Source of the DNA: Firmicutes bacterium OM04-13BH | GTDB lineage: Bacteria; Bacillota; Clostridia; Lachnospirales; Lachnospiraceae | Assembly (NCBI GenBank): GCA_003481745.1 | Contig: QULP01000006.1 | Coordinates: 62,001 to 126,000, forward strand | DNA length: 64,000 nucleotides | Reading direction: 5' to 3' | Made by a program: the position numbers and the translations under genes | In this document: piece by piece, positions 24,363 to 32,510 of the stretch | How positions within the stretch are numbered: the first letter of the stretch is position 1 | Layout: every line of letters starts with the position of its first letter | Notes under the pieces: model-generated | What the model was told of the DNA's origin: nothing | Seen by the model: the letters and a program-made list of their open reading frames with translations, nothing else | Databases searched by the model: none

Positions 24363-25443
24363 TTTCAAAATCTCCTTTCCCTAAATCATCTAATTTTTCT
24401 GCCATCTCAATCTGCTTTGACGGAAAGAGGTGTGCGTACTGATAAGTAATATCAATACTTTCGTGACCAACTCGGTCAGCAATCGCCACCGCAGAAAAGC
24501 CCATATCAATCAAGAGTGAAATGTGGCTGTGACGGAGATCGTGAATGCGGATACGCTTCACGCCTGCCGCCTTTGCCCCTCTGTCCATCTCGTGATGAAG
24601 ATAGCTTTTCGTCACCGTAAAGATACGGTCTTTCTTCTTCAATCCGTAAAGCATACCGAGATATTCTTTCATTTCCTCACACAGAAACTTCGGCATTTTA
24701 ATCGTGCGGTTGCTCTTTTTCGTTTTCGGAGAAGTAATCACATCCTGCCCTTTCAAACGCTGATAGGATTTATTGATTGTGACTGTTTCCTTATCAAAGT
24801 TGAAATCTGCCGGAGTCAAAGCTAACAGCTCGCCCTCTCGGATACCGCACCAGTAAAGCATTTCAAACGCATAAAAGGAAACAGGCTTGTCCATCATCTC
24901 AAAAGAGAATTTCTTGTATTCTTCCTTTGTCCAGAACAGCATTTCCTTGTGTTCCTCACGTCCCATATTTCCCACCTTTGCCGCAGGATTGGAACGCAGT
25001 TCATAGTAGCGGACAGCGTGATTGAAAATGGCGGACAACTGATTGTGCAGCGTTTTCAGATACGTCTGTGAATAAGGCTTTTTCTTCTCATCACGATAGG
25101 CAAGCATTTCATTCTGCCAAGTAATAATCTCCTTTGTGGAAATCTCGCTGATTTTCAGTTTCCCGAAATACGGAAGTATCTTTGTGCGTATGATATGCTC
25201 TTTGGTAAGCCACGTGTTTTCCTTCAAACGGTTCTTCACATCATTGATATAAAGCTCCGTAAAGGCTTCAAAACTCATATCAAGGTCTGAAGAAGTCTGC
25301 AATTTGAACATTCTTTCCCATTCCTGTGCTTCTCGTTTGGTAGCAAAGCCACGCTTGCATTTCTGCTTGCGTTCCCCTTTCCAGTTCACATACCTTGCCA
25401 TCACATACCAAGTACCGTTATCTTCATTCTTAAATACCGGCAT
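24352..25443 (-). CDS. int: Tyrosine integrase of element B
   Basis: 363 residues. Arm-binding N-terminus (GTWYVMARYVNWKGERKQKCKRGFATKREAQEWE), SAM-like core-binding domain (about 55-155), and the catalytic domain with Arg in GIREGELLAL, Lys near SPKTKKSNRTIKM, His-Arg in HDLRHSHISLL, His in RVGHESIDIT and Tyr in YQYAHLF. Unlike most such elements the gene is not the outermost one: Xis and a repressor lie between it and the guaA junction. Its sites are probably the TGTTATCA arms and the guaA 3' end. Confidence 0.92.
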   Translation of the reverse strand: MPVFKNEDNGTWYVMARYVNWKGERKQKCKRGFATKREAQEWERMFKLQTSSDLDMSFEAFTELYINDVKNRLKENTWLTKEHIIRTKILPYFGKLKISEISTKEIITWQNEMLAYRDEKKKPYSQTYLKTLHNQLSAIFNHAVRYYELRSNPAAKVGNMGREEHKEMLFWTKEEYKKFSFEMMDKPVSFYAFEMLYWCGIREGELLALTPADFNFDKETVTINKSYQRLKGQDVITSPKTKKSNRTIKMPKFLCEEMKEYLGMLYGLKKKDRIFTVTKSYLHHEMDRGAKAAGVKRIRIHDLRHSHISLLIDMGFSAVAIADRVGHESIDITYQYAHLFPSKQIEMAEKLDDLGKGDFENVS

Positions 25444-25632
25444 TTACATTTCCCCCTTTCCTGCTCCGTAGAGCCTTTCGTAAAAATACTGGCGATTTAC
25501 ACGCCCTGCAATCGTAATAAAGCCCTTTGCTTTCAATTCCTCATTTAATTGTCTGATGAGTTTATATGCATAAGGTTTTGATACGTTTAGTTCCTGAGCC
25601 ACATCTTCGGCTCGGATAAATCTGTTTTCCAT
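25444..25632 (-). CDS. xis: Excisionase-like winged-helix protein
   Basis: 62 residues: RAEDVAQELNVSKPYAYKLIRQLNEELKAKGFITIAGRVNRQYFYERLYG is a compact helix-turn-helix with wing, as in ICE-type Xis proteins. It ends one base before the integrase start. Its promoter lies far upstream at 25947-25975 in the control region of the repressor, leaving a GC-rich 5' leader of about 300 bases. Confidence 0.7.
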   Translation of the reverse strand: MENRFIRAEDVAQELNVSKPYAYKLIRQLNEELKAKGFITIAGRVNRQYFYERLYGAGKGEM

Positions 25633-25639
25633 ATCCTTT

Positions 25640-25915
25640 TTCTTCCTTTCTTAAAATAATTTTTTGCTTGCCGCTTTCTCCGTGTTAAAGTTCCAACAGG
25701 CACTCCTGCTTGTCGGCAGGCGCTGTGCTGTCCCAATGCACCGCAGTACATCAGGCGCTCGCTCGTATAGGGGTTCCCGAAAAGTCGGAGACTTTTGGGG
25801 AAGAGGAGGAGCAGTGCAGCGAATGAGCTTTTGTGCTTGCACACAAGCGAACGATACGGAACTTGCTCCGACGAGGTCTTGGCGGTTTGGCTTTTCGGAC
25901 GGTCATTCAGTTGTC
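25640..25915. other. GC-rich leader between xis and its promoter
   Basis: No gene is convincing here on either strand. The stretch is clearly richer in G and C than its surroundings and contains the hairpin CCGAAAAGT/ACTTTTGGG (25777-25799) and other short inverted repeats (GCAGGAGTGCC near 25695). It will be transcribed as the leader of xis-int. It could hold a structured RNA or a second cis site for transfer; nothing more can be said. Confidence 0.4.
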
Positions 25916-25919
25916 GCAT

Positions 25920-26048
25920 TAAGCATATTTGTTTAATTCGTAATTTATTTTACTAAACATATTTGCTATTGTCAAGTGGTTGCAAAGAAAATATTAAACA
26001 TTTTTGTTTCGGTTTTTCTTGACTTCCACTAAACATTTCTGCTATACT
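25920..26048. promoter_or_regulatory. Divergent control region of element B with four repeats
   Basis: Four direct repeats of consensus TAARCATWTBTG occur at 25920-25931, 25954-25965, 25995-26006 and 26030-26041. The second lies in the spacer of the minus-strand promoter (TTGACA 25975-25970, TAAAAT 25952-25947, spacing 17). The fourth lies in the spacer of the plus-strand promoter (TTGACT 26019-26024, TATACT 26043-26048, spacing 18). The adjacent XRE gene is the obvious binder. Confidence 0.7.
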
Positions 26049-26080
26049 TATTTCACTAAATATAAAAGGAGCGTATCATT

Positions 26081-26611
26081 ATGGCTATCAGCGAAAGAAT
26101 ACATTTTTTCAGACTAATGCGTGGTATGACACAAAAGTATCTCGGTACAGCAATCGGTTTTCCAGAAAAGAGTGCTGATGTGCGTTTGGCACAGTACGAA
26201 ACTGGTACACGCAAACCGAAAGCAGACCTTACAAATGCATTGGCACAGGTGCTTGATGTTTCTCCACAGGCTCTTGATGTTCCTGACATAGACAGCTATA
26301 TCGGTCTTATGCACACTCTGTTTACCCTTGAAGATATTTACGGTCTTACTGTCAGTGAAGCAGACGGAGAGGTATGCTTAAAGGTCAACAAGGACAAAGG
26401 CAGAGAAGCATATGAACTCCTCAAAATGCTGTATGCTTGGAAAGAACAGGCAGACAAGCTATCTTCCGAAGAAATCAACAGAGAAGAATACGATAACTGG
26501 CGTTACCATTATCCAGAGTTCGACACCACACAGCGTTGGGCAAAAGTTCCATCACAGGAATTAAGTGACGCTCTCGTGGAAGCATTCAAAGACCACTTGA
26601 AAGATAAATAA
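26081..26611 (+). CDS. XRE-family repressor of element B
   Basis: 176 residues from ATG 26081 (AAAAGGAG upstream). The Cro/CI domain is RIHFFRLMRGMTQKYLGTAIGFPEKSADVRLAQYETGTRKPKADL (an extended turn compared with classical XRE). The C-terminal part (about 75-176) is charged and helical. It is transcribed away from xis-int, as a phage-like maintenance repressor. Its likely operators are the four TAARCATWTBTG repeats upstream. Confidence 0.82.
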   Translation: MAISERIHFFRLMRGMTQKYLGTAIGFPEKSADVRLAQYETGTRKPKADLTNALAQVLDVSPQALDVPDIDSYIGLMHTLFTLEDIYGLTVSEADGEVCLKVNKDKGREAYELLKMLYAWKEQADKLSSEEINREEYDNWRYHYPEFDTTQRWAKVPSQELSDALVEAFKDHLKDK

Positions 26612-26620
26612 GCACCTACA

Positions 26621-26706
26621 GGACCTGCCACTGGCAGCTCCCTACAGATGCTTTGGCAACGACAAAAAAGCCCTTAACTATGGTTATTAACCACAGCTAA
26701 GGGCTT
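26621..26706 (+). terminator. Tandem hairpins after the repressor gene
   Basis: First GGACCTGCC/GGCAGCTCC (26621-26641), then a strong stem AAGCCCTTA/TAAGGGCTT (26669-26706) extended by CTATGG/CCACAG. It is preceded by A6 and followed by AGTTTATA, so it can work in both directions and shields the element from guaA read-through. Confidence 0.7.
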
Positions 26707-26825
26707 AGTTTATAATATGGAATTTGTTCAGAGCCAAGCTCCGAACTTTAGTCTGCAAGCCACCTGTTAATTGTTCCGTTACCCATAAACCACTGGATAA
26801 CAAGAATAATGGCACTTGCTATGAC

Positions 26826-26912
26826 TGTTATCAATTTGTTATCAAAAGACTAATCGAAATCGCTGAAACCCGCATAAACACTGGCTTTTTTAAGCAACTC
26901 GATTTATTCAAA
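26826..26912. repeat. Right end of element B: arm-type site and attachment repeat
   Basis: Arm-type site TGTTATCAATTTGTTATC (26826-26843), then the 47-bp repeat starting AAACCCGCATAAACACTGGC (26866) and ending TTATTCAAA (26904-26912), which is the last three codons of guaA on the minus strand. The same order, mirrored in position but not in orientation, occurs at 18136-18303. Confidence 0.7.
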
Positions 26913-28451
26913 TTCAATCGTTGCTGGTGGTTTTCCAGTGCAGTCATACATGACACGATTGATGTGTTTTACTTCATTTACAATTCTGCTTGTTGTTTTT
27001 CCGATTACATCCCACGGAATTTCTGCGCTTTCTGCTGTCATGAAATCAGTCGTTGTTACCGCACGCAGTGCAATTGCGTAATCATAAGTTCTTTCATCAC
27101 CCATAACACCTACAGAACGCATATTGGTAAGCGCTGCAAAATACTGTCCGATTTCTTTATCTAACCCGGCATTTGCGATTTCTTCACGCCAGATTGCATC
27201 TGCATCCTGTACCATTTTCACTTTCTCAGCGGTAACTTCACCGATAATACGAATTCCAAGACCCGGACCTGGGAATGGCTGGCGGAATACAAGATATTCC
27301 GGAATACCAAGTTCCAGACCTGCTTTACGAACTTCATCTTTGAATAAATCACGAAGTGGTTCAATAATTTCCTTAAAATCTACATATTCCGGAAGACCAC
27401 CTACATTGTGATGAGATTTAATAACAGTAGATTCGCCACCTACACCACTTTCTACTACGTCCGGATAAATTGTTCCCTGTACTAAGAAATCAACAGTTCC
27501 GATTTTCTTTGCTTCTTCTTCGAATACACGAATAAATTCTTCACCGATGATTTTACGTTTTTTCTCTGGTTCTTCTACACCTTTTAATTTACCATAGAAA
27601 CGTTCCTGAGCATTGACACGGATAAAGTTTAAGTTGTAAGGTCCTGTCGGTCCAAATACAGCTTCTACTTCATCTCCTTCATTTTTACGAAGCAGACCAT
27701 GATCTACAAATACACAAGTTAACTGATTTCCAACTGCTTTTGATAACATAACTGCTGCTACAGAAGAGTCCACACCGCCAGACAGTGCGCAAAGTACTTT
27801 TCCATCGCCTACTTTTTCACGGATAGCTTTGATACTTTCTTCTACGAAAGAATCCATCTTCCAGTCACCAGAACATTCACATACATTGTATACAAAGTTA
27901 GAAAGCATTGTCTTTCCTTCTTTTGTATGAAGTACTTCCGGATGGAACTGTACGGCATACAGGTTCTTCTCTGTATTTTGAACAGCTGCTACCGGACAGT
28001 CATCAGTATGTGCAATAATTTCAAATCCTGGTGCAGCTTCTGCAATATAGTCATTGTGACTCATCCAGCAGATTGTTTTCTCGGATACATTTTCAAAGAG
28101 TTTTGTTGACTGGTTAACCGTAACTTCGATTTTACCATATTCTCTTACAGGCGCTGTCTCTACTTTTCCGCCTAATAAGTGCATCATCAGCTGCGCACCA
28201 TAGCAGATTCCGAGTACAGGAATTCCCAATTCAAAAATTTCTTTTGTATAAGTTGGTGAATCCTCTAAATATACGCTGTTTGGTCCTCCGGTAAAAATAA
28301 TTCCCTTCGGCTGCATTTCTTTAATTTTTTCGATATCTGTTTTGTAAGAAAAAATTTCACAATATACGTTGCATTCACGCACACGTCTTGCAATTAACTG
28401 GTTGTACTGACCACCAAAATCAAGTACAATTACGGTTTCTCTCTTCAACAA
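26904..28451 (-). CDS. guaA: GMP synthase (glutamine-hydrolysing)
   Basis: 515 residues, full length for the family. Class I amidotransferase: nucleophile Cys in GICYGAQ, catalytic His-Glu in [14 protein letters not shown] pyrophosphatase: P-loop [15 protein letters not shown]. The C-terminal dimerization domain ends PPATIEFE. It converts XMP, ATP and glutamine to GMP. The start is TTG 28451 behind AGGAGGAG (spacing about 6). Its 3' end is the attachment site of element B and the reading frame is intact, so the element restored it. Confidence 0.97.
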   Translation of the reverse strand: MLKRETVIVLDFGGQYNQLIARRVRECNVYCEIFSYKTDIEKIKEMQPKGIIFTGGPNSVYLEDSPTYTKEIFELGIPVLGICYGAQLMMHLLGGKVETAPVREYGKIEVTVNQSTKLFENVSEKTICWMSHNDYIAEAAPGFEIIAHTDDCPVAAVQNTEKNLYAVQFHPEVLHTKEGKTMLSNFVYNVCECSGDWKMDSFVEESIKAIREKVGDGKVLCALSGGVDSSVAAVMLSKAVGNQLTCVFVDHGLLRKNEGDEVEAVFGPTGPYNLNFIRVNAQERFYGKLKGVEEPEKKRKIIGEEFIRVFEEEAKKIGTVDFLVQGTIYPDVVESGVGGESTVIKSHHNVGGLPEYVDFKEIIEPLRDLFKDEVRKAGLELGIPEYLVFRQPFPGPGLGIRIIGEVTAEKVKMVQDADAIWREEIANAGLDKEIGQYFAALTNMRSVGVMGDERTYDYAIALRAVTTTDFMTAESAEIPWDVIGKTTSRIVNEVKHINRVMYDCTGKPPATIEFE

Positions 28452-28625
28452 ACTCTCCTCCTGTTCTTTTTTGAATCTTTTTAATCAGCTTTTTCATGTT
28501 TTAGAAGTATGCATTTTAATTTTTGCATTGTCTAAGTGCTCATATTATAAGCCATCTATCTGGATTTTACAAGTTCTTTCAAAAAAACACCTTTAATTTA
28601 CAATATCCCTAAGCCCGCTTTGCTT

Positions 28626-29525
28626 TTACATCGGATTCACATGCACCATACAATGTTTTACAAGAGGAAAATTTTTCTCAACTGCATCATGTACTCTCTG
28701 CGCTATTTCATGCGCATTTTCCAGAGAAAGTGTTTTATCTGCTGCAATTTCGATATCCACATAAATTTTTGCACCAAACAATCTGGTCTGGAGCAAATCA
28801 ATATTTTCCACTCCGGTCTGACTTGCAATCACTTCTCTCATTTTCTGAATTGTCTTTTCATCACAAGATTTATCCACCATTTTATCCACGGCATCTTTGA
28901 AAATATCGTAGGCTGCTTTCCCAATAAAAATACAAATCACAACACTTGCAATCGGGTCTAAAATCGGATATCCCATTCGAGCACCTAAAATACCGATAAA
29001 TGCACCAACAGAAGATAATGCATCGGAGCGGTGATGCCATGCATCTGCCATAAGTGCTCCAGAATTAATTTTCCTCGCAGCTCCTCTTGTGTACCAGTAC
29101 ATCCATTCTTTTGTTGCAATTGATACCACTGCTGCAACAAGCGCAACCAAACCAGGAGCTTTATTTCCTTCCACTCCTTTTATAATCTGTTCTAAACCAT
29201 TGATTCCTATTCCAATTCCTGTTGCAAATAAAATCACTGCCAAAATAATTGCTGCCACACATTCCATTCTGTCATGACCATACTGATGATCTTTGTCAGA
29301 TTTTTTTCTTGAAATGTTGATTCCAATCACTGCCACAACTGTGCTAAATACATCTGAAGCAGAATGCACTGCATCAGAAATCATAGCACCGGAATGTCCC
29401 AAAATACCAGCTAATAACTTCAGCAATGATAAAACAAGATTTCCTGCAATTGTAACTCCGGATACTCTCATCACTATCTTTTTTGATTTTTCATCTGAAA
29501 GCTGTTCTAACTGTTCTGCATCCAT
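28626..29525 (-). CDS. Cation diffusion facilitator (CDF) metal exporter
   Basis: 299 residues from ATG 29525 (AAGGAGG). Six hydrophobic helices (about 20-210), with metal ligands in helix 2 (SDAVHSASDVF) and helix 5 (MADAWHHRSDALS), and a cytoplasmic ferredoxin-like domain (about 215-299, LLQTRLFGAKIYVDIEIAADKTLSL). It exports divalent metal ions against protons. The NiCo-type riboswitch upstream points to Co2+, Ni2+ or Fe2+ as effectors. Confidence 0.9.
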   Translation of the reverse strand: MDAEQLEQLSDEKSKKIVMRVSGVTIAGNLVLSLLKLLAGILGHSGAMISDAVHSASDVFSTVVAVIGINISRKKSDKDHQYGHDRMECVAAIILAVILFATGIGIGINGLEQIIKGVEGNKAPGLVALVAAVVSIATKEWMYWYTRGAARKINSGALMADAWHHRSDALSSVGAFIGILGARMGYPILDPIASVVICIFIGKAAYDIFKDAVDKMVDKSCDEKTIQKMREVIASQTGVENIDLLQTRLFGAKIYVDIEIAADKTLSLENAHEIAQRVHDAVEKNFPLVKHCMVHVNPM

Positions 29526-29546
29526 TTTTATATCCTCCTTCTTCTG

Positions 29547-29620
29547 TAAAGCGGACATTTGCAATCCACTTCGCTACTTACTCATAAACGCAGTCACTTC
29601 GCAACCTGTCACAGTGGGAT
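29547..29620 (-). repeat. Structured intergenic repeat, copy 1 (partial)
   Basis: About 74 bases matching the 3' half of the family: GTAAAGCGG (plus strand) through CATAAACGCAGTCACTTCGC and CTGTCACAGTGGGA. Differences from other copies keep the stems (GCGGA/TCCGC becomes GTGGA/TCCGC). It lies inside the CDF leader, between the riboswitch terminator and the ribosome site. Confidence 0.65.
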
Positions 29621-29666
29621 TAGTGCAGAGTATTTTTTGTTTCATAGGATGCTCCTATGAAATAAA

Positions 29667-29719
29667 GAAAAAAGCACCTGTGGAACAATAAGTAAACTAC
29701 TGTCCCACAGATGCTTTTC
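29667..29719 (-). terminator. Expression-platform terminator of the riboswitch
   Basis: On the minus strand AGCATCTGTGG.. pairs with CCACAGGTGCT and is followed by TTTTTT. It is placed directly after the riboswitch core and before the CDF gene. Confidence 0.75.
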
Positions 29720-29724
29720 ATTTT

Positions 29725-29805
29725 CACCTGCTGTCACTTTTGTGACCCGGCACGTAAAGATTTCTCTCTCTTTCCTGCCTGTTTCGTTTTACGTCGCCCT
29801 CGGCG
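29725..29805 (-). promoter_or_regulatory. NiCo (czcD) riboswitch
   Basis: On the minus strand the leader holds ACAGGCAGG, GCCGGGTCAC and GTGACAGCAGG, the conserved joining segments I know for the NiCo/czcD class. Hairpins between them are AAAGA/TCTTT, GTCAC/GTGAC and ACGTAAA/TTTACGT. Its position before a CDF exporter gene and the following terminator agree with the class, which turns expression on when Co2+ or Ni2+ (reported also Fe2+) binds. Confidence 0.75.
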
Positions 29806-29960
29806 TTTTTAAGATTTTATGTTATTCTATGACACGAAATACCTGTTAGTCAATAGAAACATTCGTTTTATGTAACCTCAAAAATTCAGGCATTTATGAC
29901 GCAAAGTCAGCTGCAAAATCGTCCCCAAACTCGAAGATTGAGATAGCACTCACATCATTT

Positions 29961-31295
29961 TTATACAAGGGAAGCATGTTTCCACTTTCCACCCAGGTAA
30001 CGGATAGTAAAACAGATAAACCGAAACAGCCAGTCAATCGTCATTGCAACCCATATTCCAAATACTCCCCATTTTAAATACGAGCCTAAAATATAGCTGA
30101 ATCCAATTCTAAACGTCCACATGGAGACAATCGCCAGTATCATCGTATATTTTACATCAGCTGCCGCACGCAAAGTATTTGCAAGAGAGAAAGACAACGG
30201 CCAGATAGTTACAACACAGCAGCTATGATAAATCAAAATTCTTCTTGCATATTCACTGGCTTCCGCTGATAATCCATAAACTTTTATAATGAATGGAAGC
30301 AGAAGCACCACCAAAATATTCATTAAAATCAAACAGATGTACGTCAGCTTCATTAATTTTTTCGTATAATATTTTACCTGTTCAAAATCTCCCGCTCCAA
30401 CACACTGCGCCGATACCGTGAGCATTGCAAATCCAATTGACATTCCAGGCAGTACCGCAAACATTGCAATATTATTAGATACCGCATTTGCTGCAATCGA
30501 AGCAGTTCCAAAGCTCGTCACCAGGCTGAGTACCAGAATTTTTCCAAGCTGAAACATACTGTTTTCCAGACCGTTCGGGATTCCAATATACAAAATCTTT
30601 TTCAAAAGATTCCAGTCTGTATGAAATGAAAATGGATGAAAGATATGAATCTGACGACTCTGATTATTTAACAGAACCAATATAATCGCTGCCGCTACAC
30701 ATCTTGATACTAAAGTTGGAATAGCTACTCCCTCAATTCCTCTGTGGCATCCATAAATTAAAACTGCATTTCCTCCAAGATTAACTGCATTCATAATCAA
30801 TGAAGTAATCATGGCAATGGTTGAATTTCCCATGGAACGAAAAATAGCTGCACCTGCGTTATATACTGCAATCATTGGGATTGACGCAAACACAATTAAA
30901 AGGTAAATATTACAGTTATACATAACATCTGCGTCGATTTTACCAAAAATACCATGCAGGATTACATTTCTACCAAGATATCCCAATGCCATAACCACAA
31001 CCGATGCTTTCACCGTAAATAACAACAGCTGATTCGTTGCCTTACATGCCTCAGCCTCTTTTTGTTTTCCAATAAACTGACCGGCAATTACTGCGCCACC
31101 CGTAGCTAATGCCGTAAAAATATTAATAATTAAAACCATTACTGTATCAATTAACGAAACTCCCGATACGGCTGCTTCTCCTACACTTGCTACCATAATA
31201 GAATCTGCCAGTCCTACAAATGCCTGCAGAAACTGGTCGATAATCAATGGTACAATCAGTTTTTTCAAATCCTCATTTGAAAAAAATCGCTTCAT
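29961..31295 (-). CDS. MATE-family efflux transporter 2
   Basis: 444 residues from ATG 31295 (GGAGTG about 9 bases before). About twelve hydrophobic helices; the opening LIVPLIIDQFLQAFVGLADSIMVASVGEAAVSGVSLIDTV is the NorM/DinF MATE signature. Only distantly similar to MATE 1 at 9.8 kb. Single-gene transcript, bounded by the bidirectional terminator at 31365-31399 upstream. Substrate unknown. Confidence 0.88.
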   Translation of the reverse strand: MKRFFSNEDLKKLIVPLIIDQFLQAFVGLADSIMVASVGEAAVSGVSLIDTVMVLIINIFTALATGGAVIAGQFIGKQKEAEACKATNQLLLFTVKASVVVMALGYLGRNVILHGIFGKIDADVMYNCNIYLLIVFASIPMIAVYNAGAAIFRSMGNSTIAMITSLIMNAVNLGGNAVLIYGCHRGIEGVAIPTLVSRCVAAAIILVLLNNQSRQIHIFHPFSFHTDWNLLKKILYIGIPNGLENSMFQLGKILVLSLVTSFGTASIAANAVSNNIAMFAVLPGMSIGFAMLTVSAQCVGAGDFEQVKYYTKKLMKLTYICLILMNILVVLLLPFIIKVYGLSAEASEYARRILIYHSCCVVTIWPLSFSLANTLRAAADVKYTMILAIVSMWTFRIGFSYILGSYLKWGVFGIWVAMTIDWLFRFICFTIRYLGGKWKHASLV

Positions 31296-31364
31296 TTTTT
31301 CACTCACACTCCATACTATTTTGTACATTTTCAGATGAGTCTATTATACTCTTGCGATGAGAAA

Positions 31365-31399
31365 AATAAAAGAGTCGGAACGTTCCAGACTCTTTTATT
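31365..31399. terminator. Terminator between DUF1963 gene and MATE 2
   Basis: AATAAAAGAGTC and GACTCTTTTATT form a long symmetric stem with GGAACGTTCC in the loop. It ends the DUF1963 transcript on the minus strand. Confidence 0.8.
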
Positions 31400-31401
31400 A
31401 T

Positions 31402-32316
31402 TTATAAACACTGCAAAATCAACCATACATTTTCAAAATTTCGCATCTTTAAATCCTGCTTTTTTATCCAAAAATAAAGGTTTCCTTGATATTCCCATCT
31501 GTATTCATCATCGTATCCATCTATTGTTCCCACCTGAAATAAAAGCATCCAATCCTTACCTTTTTCCCAAATTTCCTCTCTTTCCTGCTCCGGCACATCC
31601 TGCCAGCCTCTGCCTAGATAATATCCCCTTGTAACTCCTTCACATTCTTCTTCCATTCGACCCTGTAAGACATCCGGATTCCCTAACAATTTTATCCTTC
31701 TGTATGCCCATTCGTAATAATATTCCATTCCCTCCTCAAATATCGGAACTCCACAGGATTGCAGACATTCATCATAGTCGTCTAAATCATCACACACAAT
31801 TCCCTCTGTTTTTTTTAATTTTTCTAAATCCGGAAGTAGCTGTTCATATACCGGCAGGCTTCTTTCGTTTTTTATCCTTACAATTTTCATTTCTGAAATG
31901 ATTGCATCTTTCTCTAATTCTGCCGGAAAATCCATTGCTTCAAGTTCATTTTCATCCGGAAAATAATAAACCTTCGCACAGCCTTTATTTGCCGGATCAT
32001 ATCCATAATCCATCGAACGCATTTCATAAAAGAAACTAAGAATTCCTTGTTTCGGCAATAATTCTTCTTTATCATAAGGTGCAACATCCTTTAAATTAAT
32101 CTGTATAATAAATGATAAGGGTCTTTCTTTCCTGATATCTTCAAAATCTTTCCCTTCATAAACTGGCCATTCAAAATCTTTTGGAACATCTGGCTTTCCT
32201 CCGATTTTAGACGCTCTTTTTGCAGCACCACTTTTTAGAGTGTAATTGATTACTATTTCTGTTTTCTCATTTTGTTTTATCAACTCACAAATCCTATTTT
32301 TTTCTGCCTGATTCAT
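31402..32316 (-). CDS. DUF1963 (YwqG-like) protein
   Basis: 304 residues, soluble. Family traits: KIGGKPDVPKDFEWPVYEG near the N-terminus, PLSFIIQINLKDVAPY, GILSFFYEM, and the ending LLFQVGTIDGYDDEYRWEYQGNLYFWIKKQDLKMRNFENVWLILQCL, as in YwqG/DUF1963. No function is established for the family. Single gene between two terminators. Confidence 0.85.
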   Translation of the reverse strand: MNQAEKNRICELIKQNEKTEIVINYTLKSGAAKRASKIGGKPDVPKDFEWPVYEGKDFEDIRKERPLSFIIQINLKDVAPYDKEELLPKQGILSFFYEMRSMDYGYDPANKGCAKVYYFPDENELEAMDFPAELEKDAIISEMKIVRIKNERSLPVYEQLLPDLEKLKKTEGIVCDDLDDYDECLQSCGVPIFEEGMEYYYEWAYRRIKLLGNPDVLQGRMEEECEGVTRGYYLGRGWQDVPEQEREEIWEKGKDWMLLFQVGTIDGYDDEYRWEYQGNLYFWIKKQDLKMRNFENVWLILQCL

Positions 32317-32404
32317 CTTATTTCCCCCAACCTTTTATTTTTATGCTCTTATCTTACCATTCTTTCCCTTCTCTGCAAAGAACTATCTTTTTTTCTTCCA
32401 AAAC

Positions 32405-32442
32405 AAAAAAAGAAAGCCAGATTTTCTGACTTTCTTTTTTTT
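32405..32442 (-). terminator. Terminator after the surface-protein gene
   Basis: AAAGAAAGTCAG and CTGGCTTTCTTT pair on the minus strand, with T7 after. It lies about 70 bases past the stop at 32511. Confidence 0.75.
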
Positions 32443-32510
32443 CACAATATAATCGGCAGCAGCGGTCTTACTCTCATTCTACTGCTTATTCATTACTGAT
32501 TCATTATTTA

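Larger units (their letters stand above)
18136..26912. mobile_element. Integrative mobilizable element B at guaA 3' end, MLS-type cargo
   Basis: Both ends carry an imperfect 47-bp direct repeat (18136-18182 and 26866-26912), and inside each end there is a nearly identical 18-bp arm-type site (18286-18303 and 26826-26843). The right repeat includes the last codons of guaA, a known integration hotspot. The content, right to left, is repressor, Xis, integrase, relaxosome protein, RepA-like ATPase, oriT region, MobV relaxase, TnpV, ABC-F and Lnu-type genes. No secretion genes are present, so it is mobilizable rather than self-transmissible. Confidence 0.78.

Noticed and set aside
25587..25919. 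Minus- and plus-strand frames in the GC-rich leader before xis
   Set aside because: No ribosome sites, no domain, and they overlap the hairpins; open only because of base composition.
26724..27164. Plus-strand 146-codon frame at the guaA 3' end
   Set aside because: Runs across the attachment site and antisense to guaA; Cys/Tyr-rich antisense artefact.
28452..28620. Purine riboswitch before guaA
   Set aside because: The 170-base leader region shows no conserved purine-aptamer loops or terminator; it looks like an ordinary promoter region.
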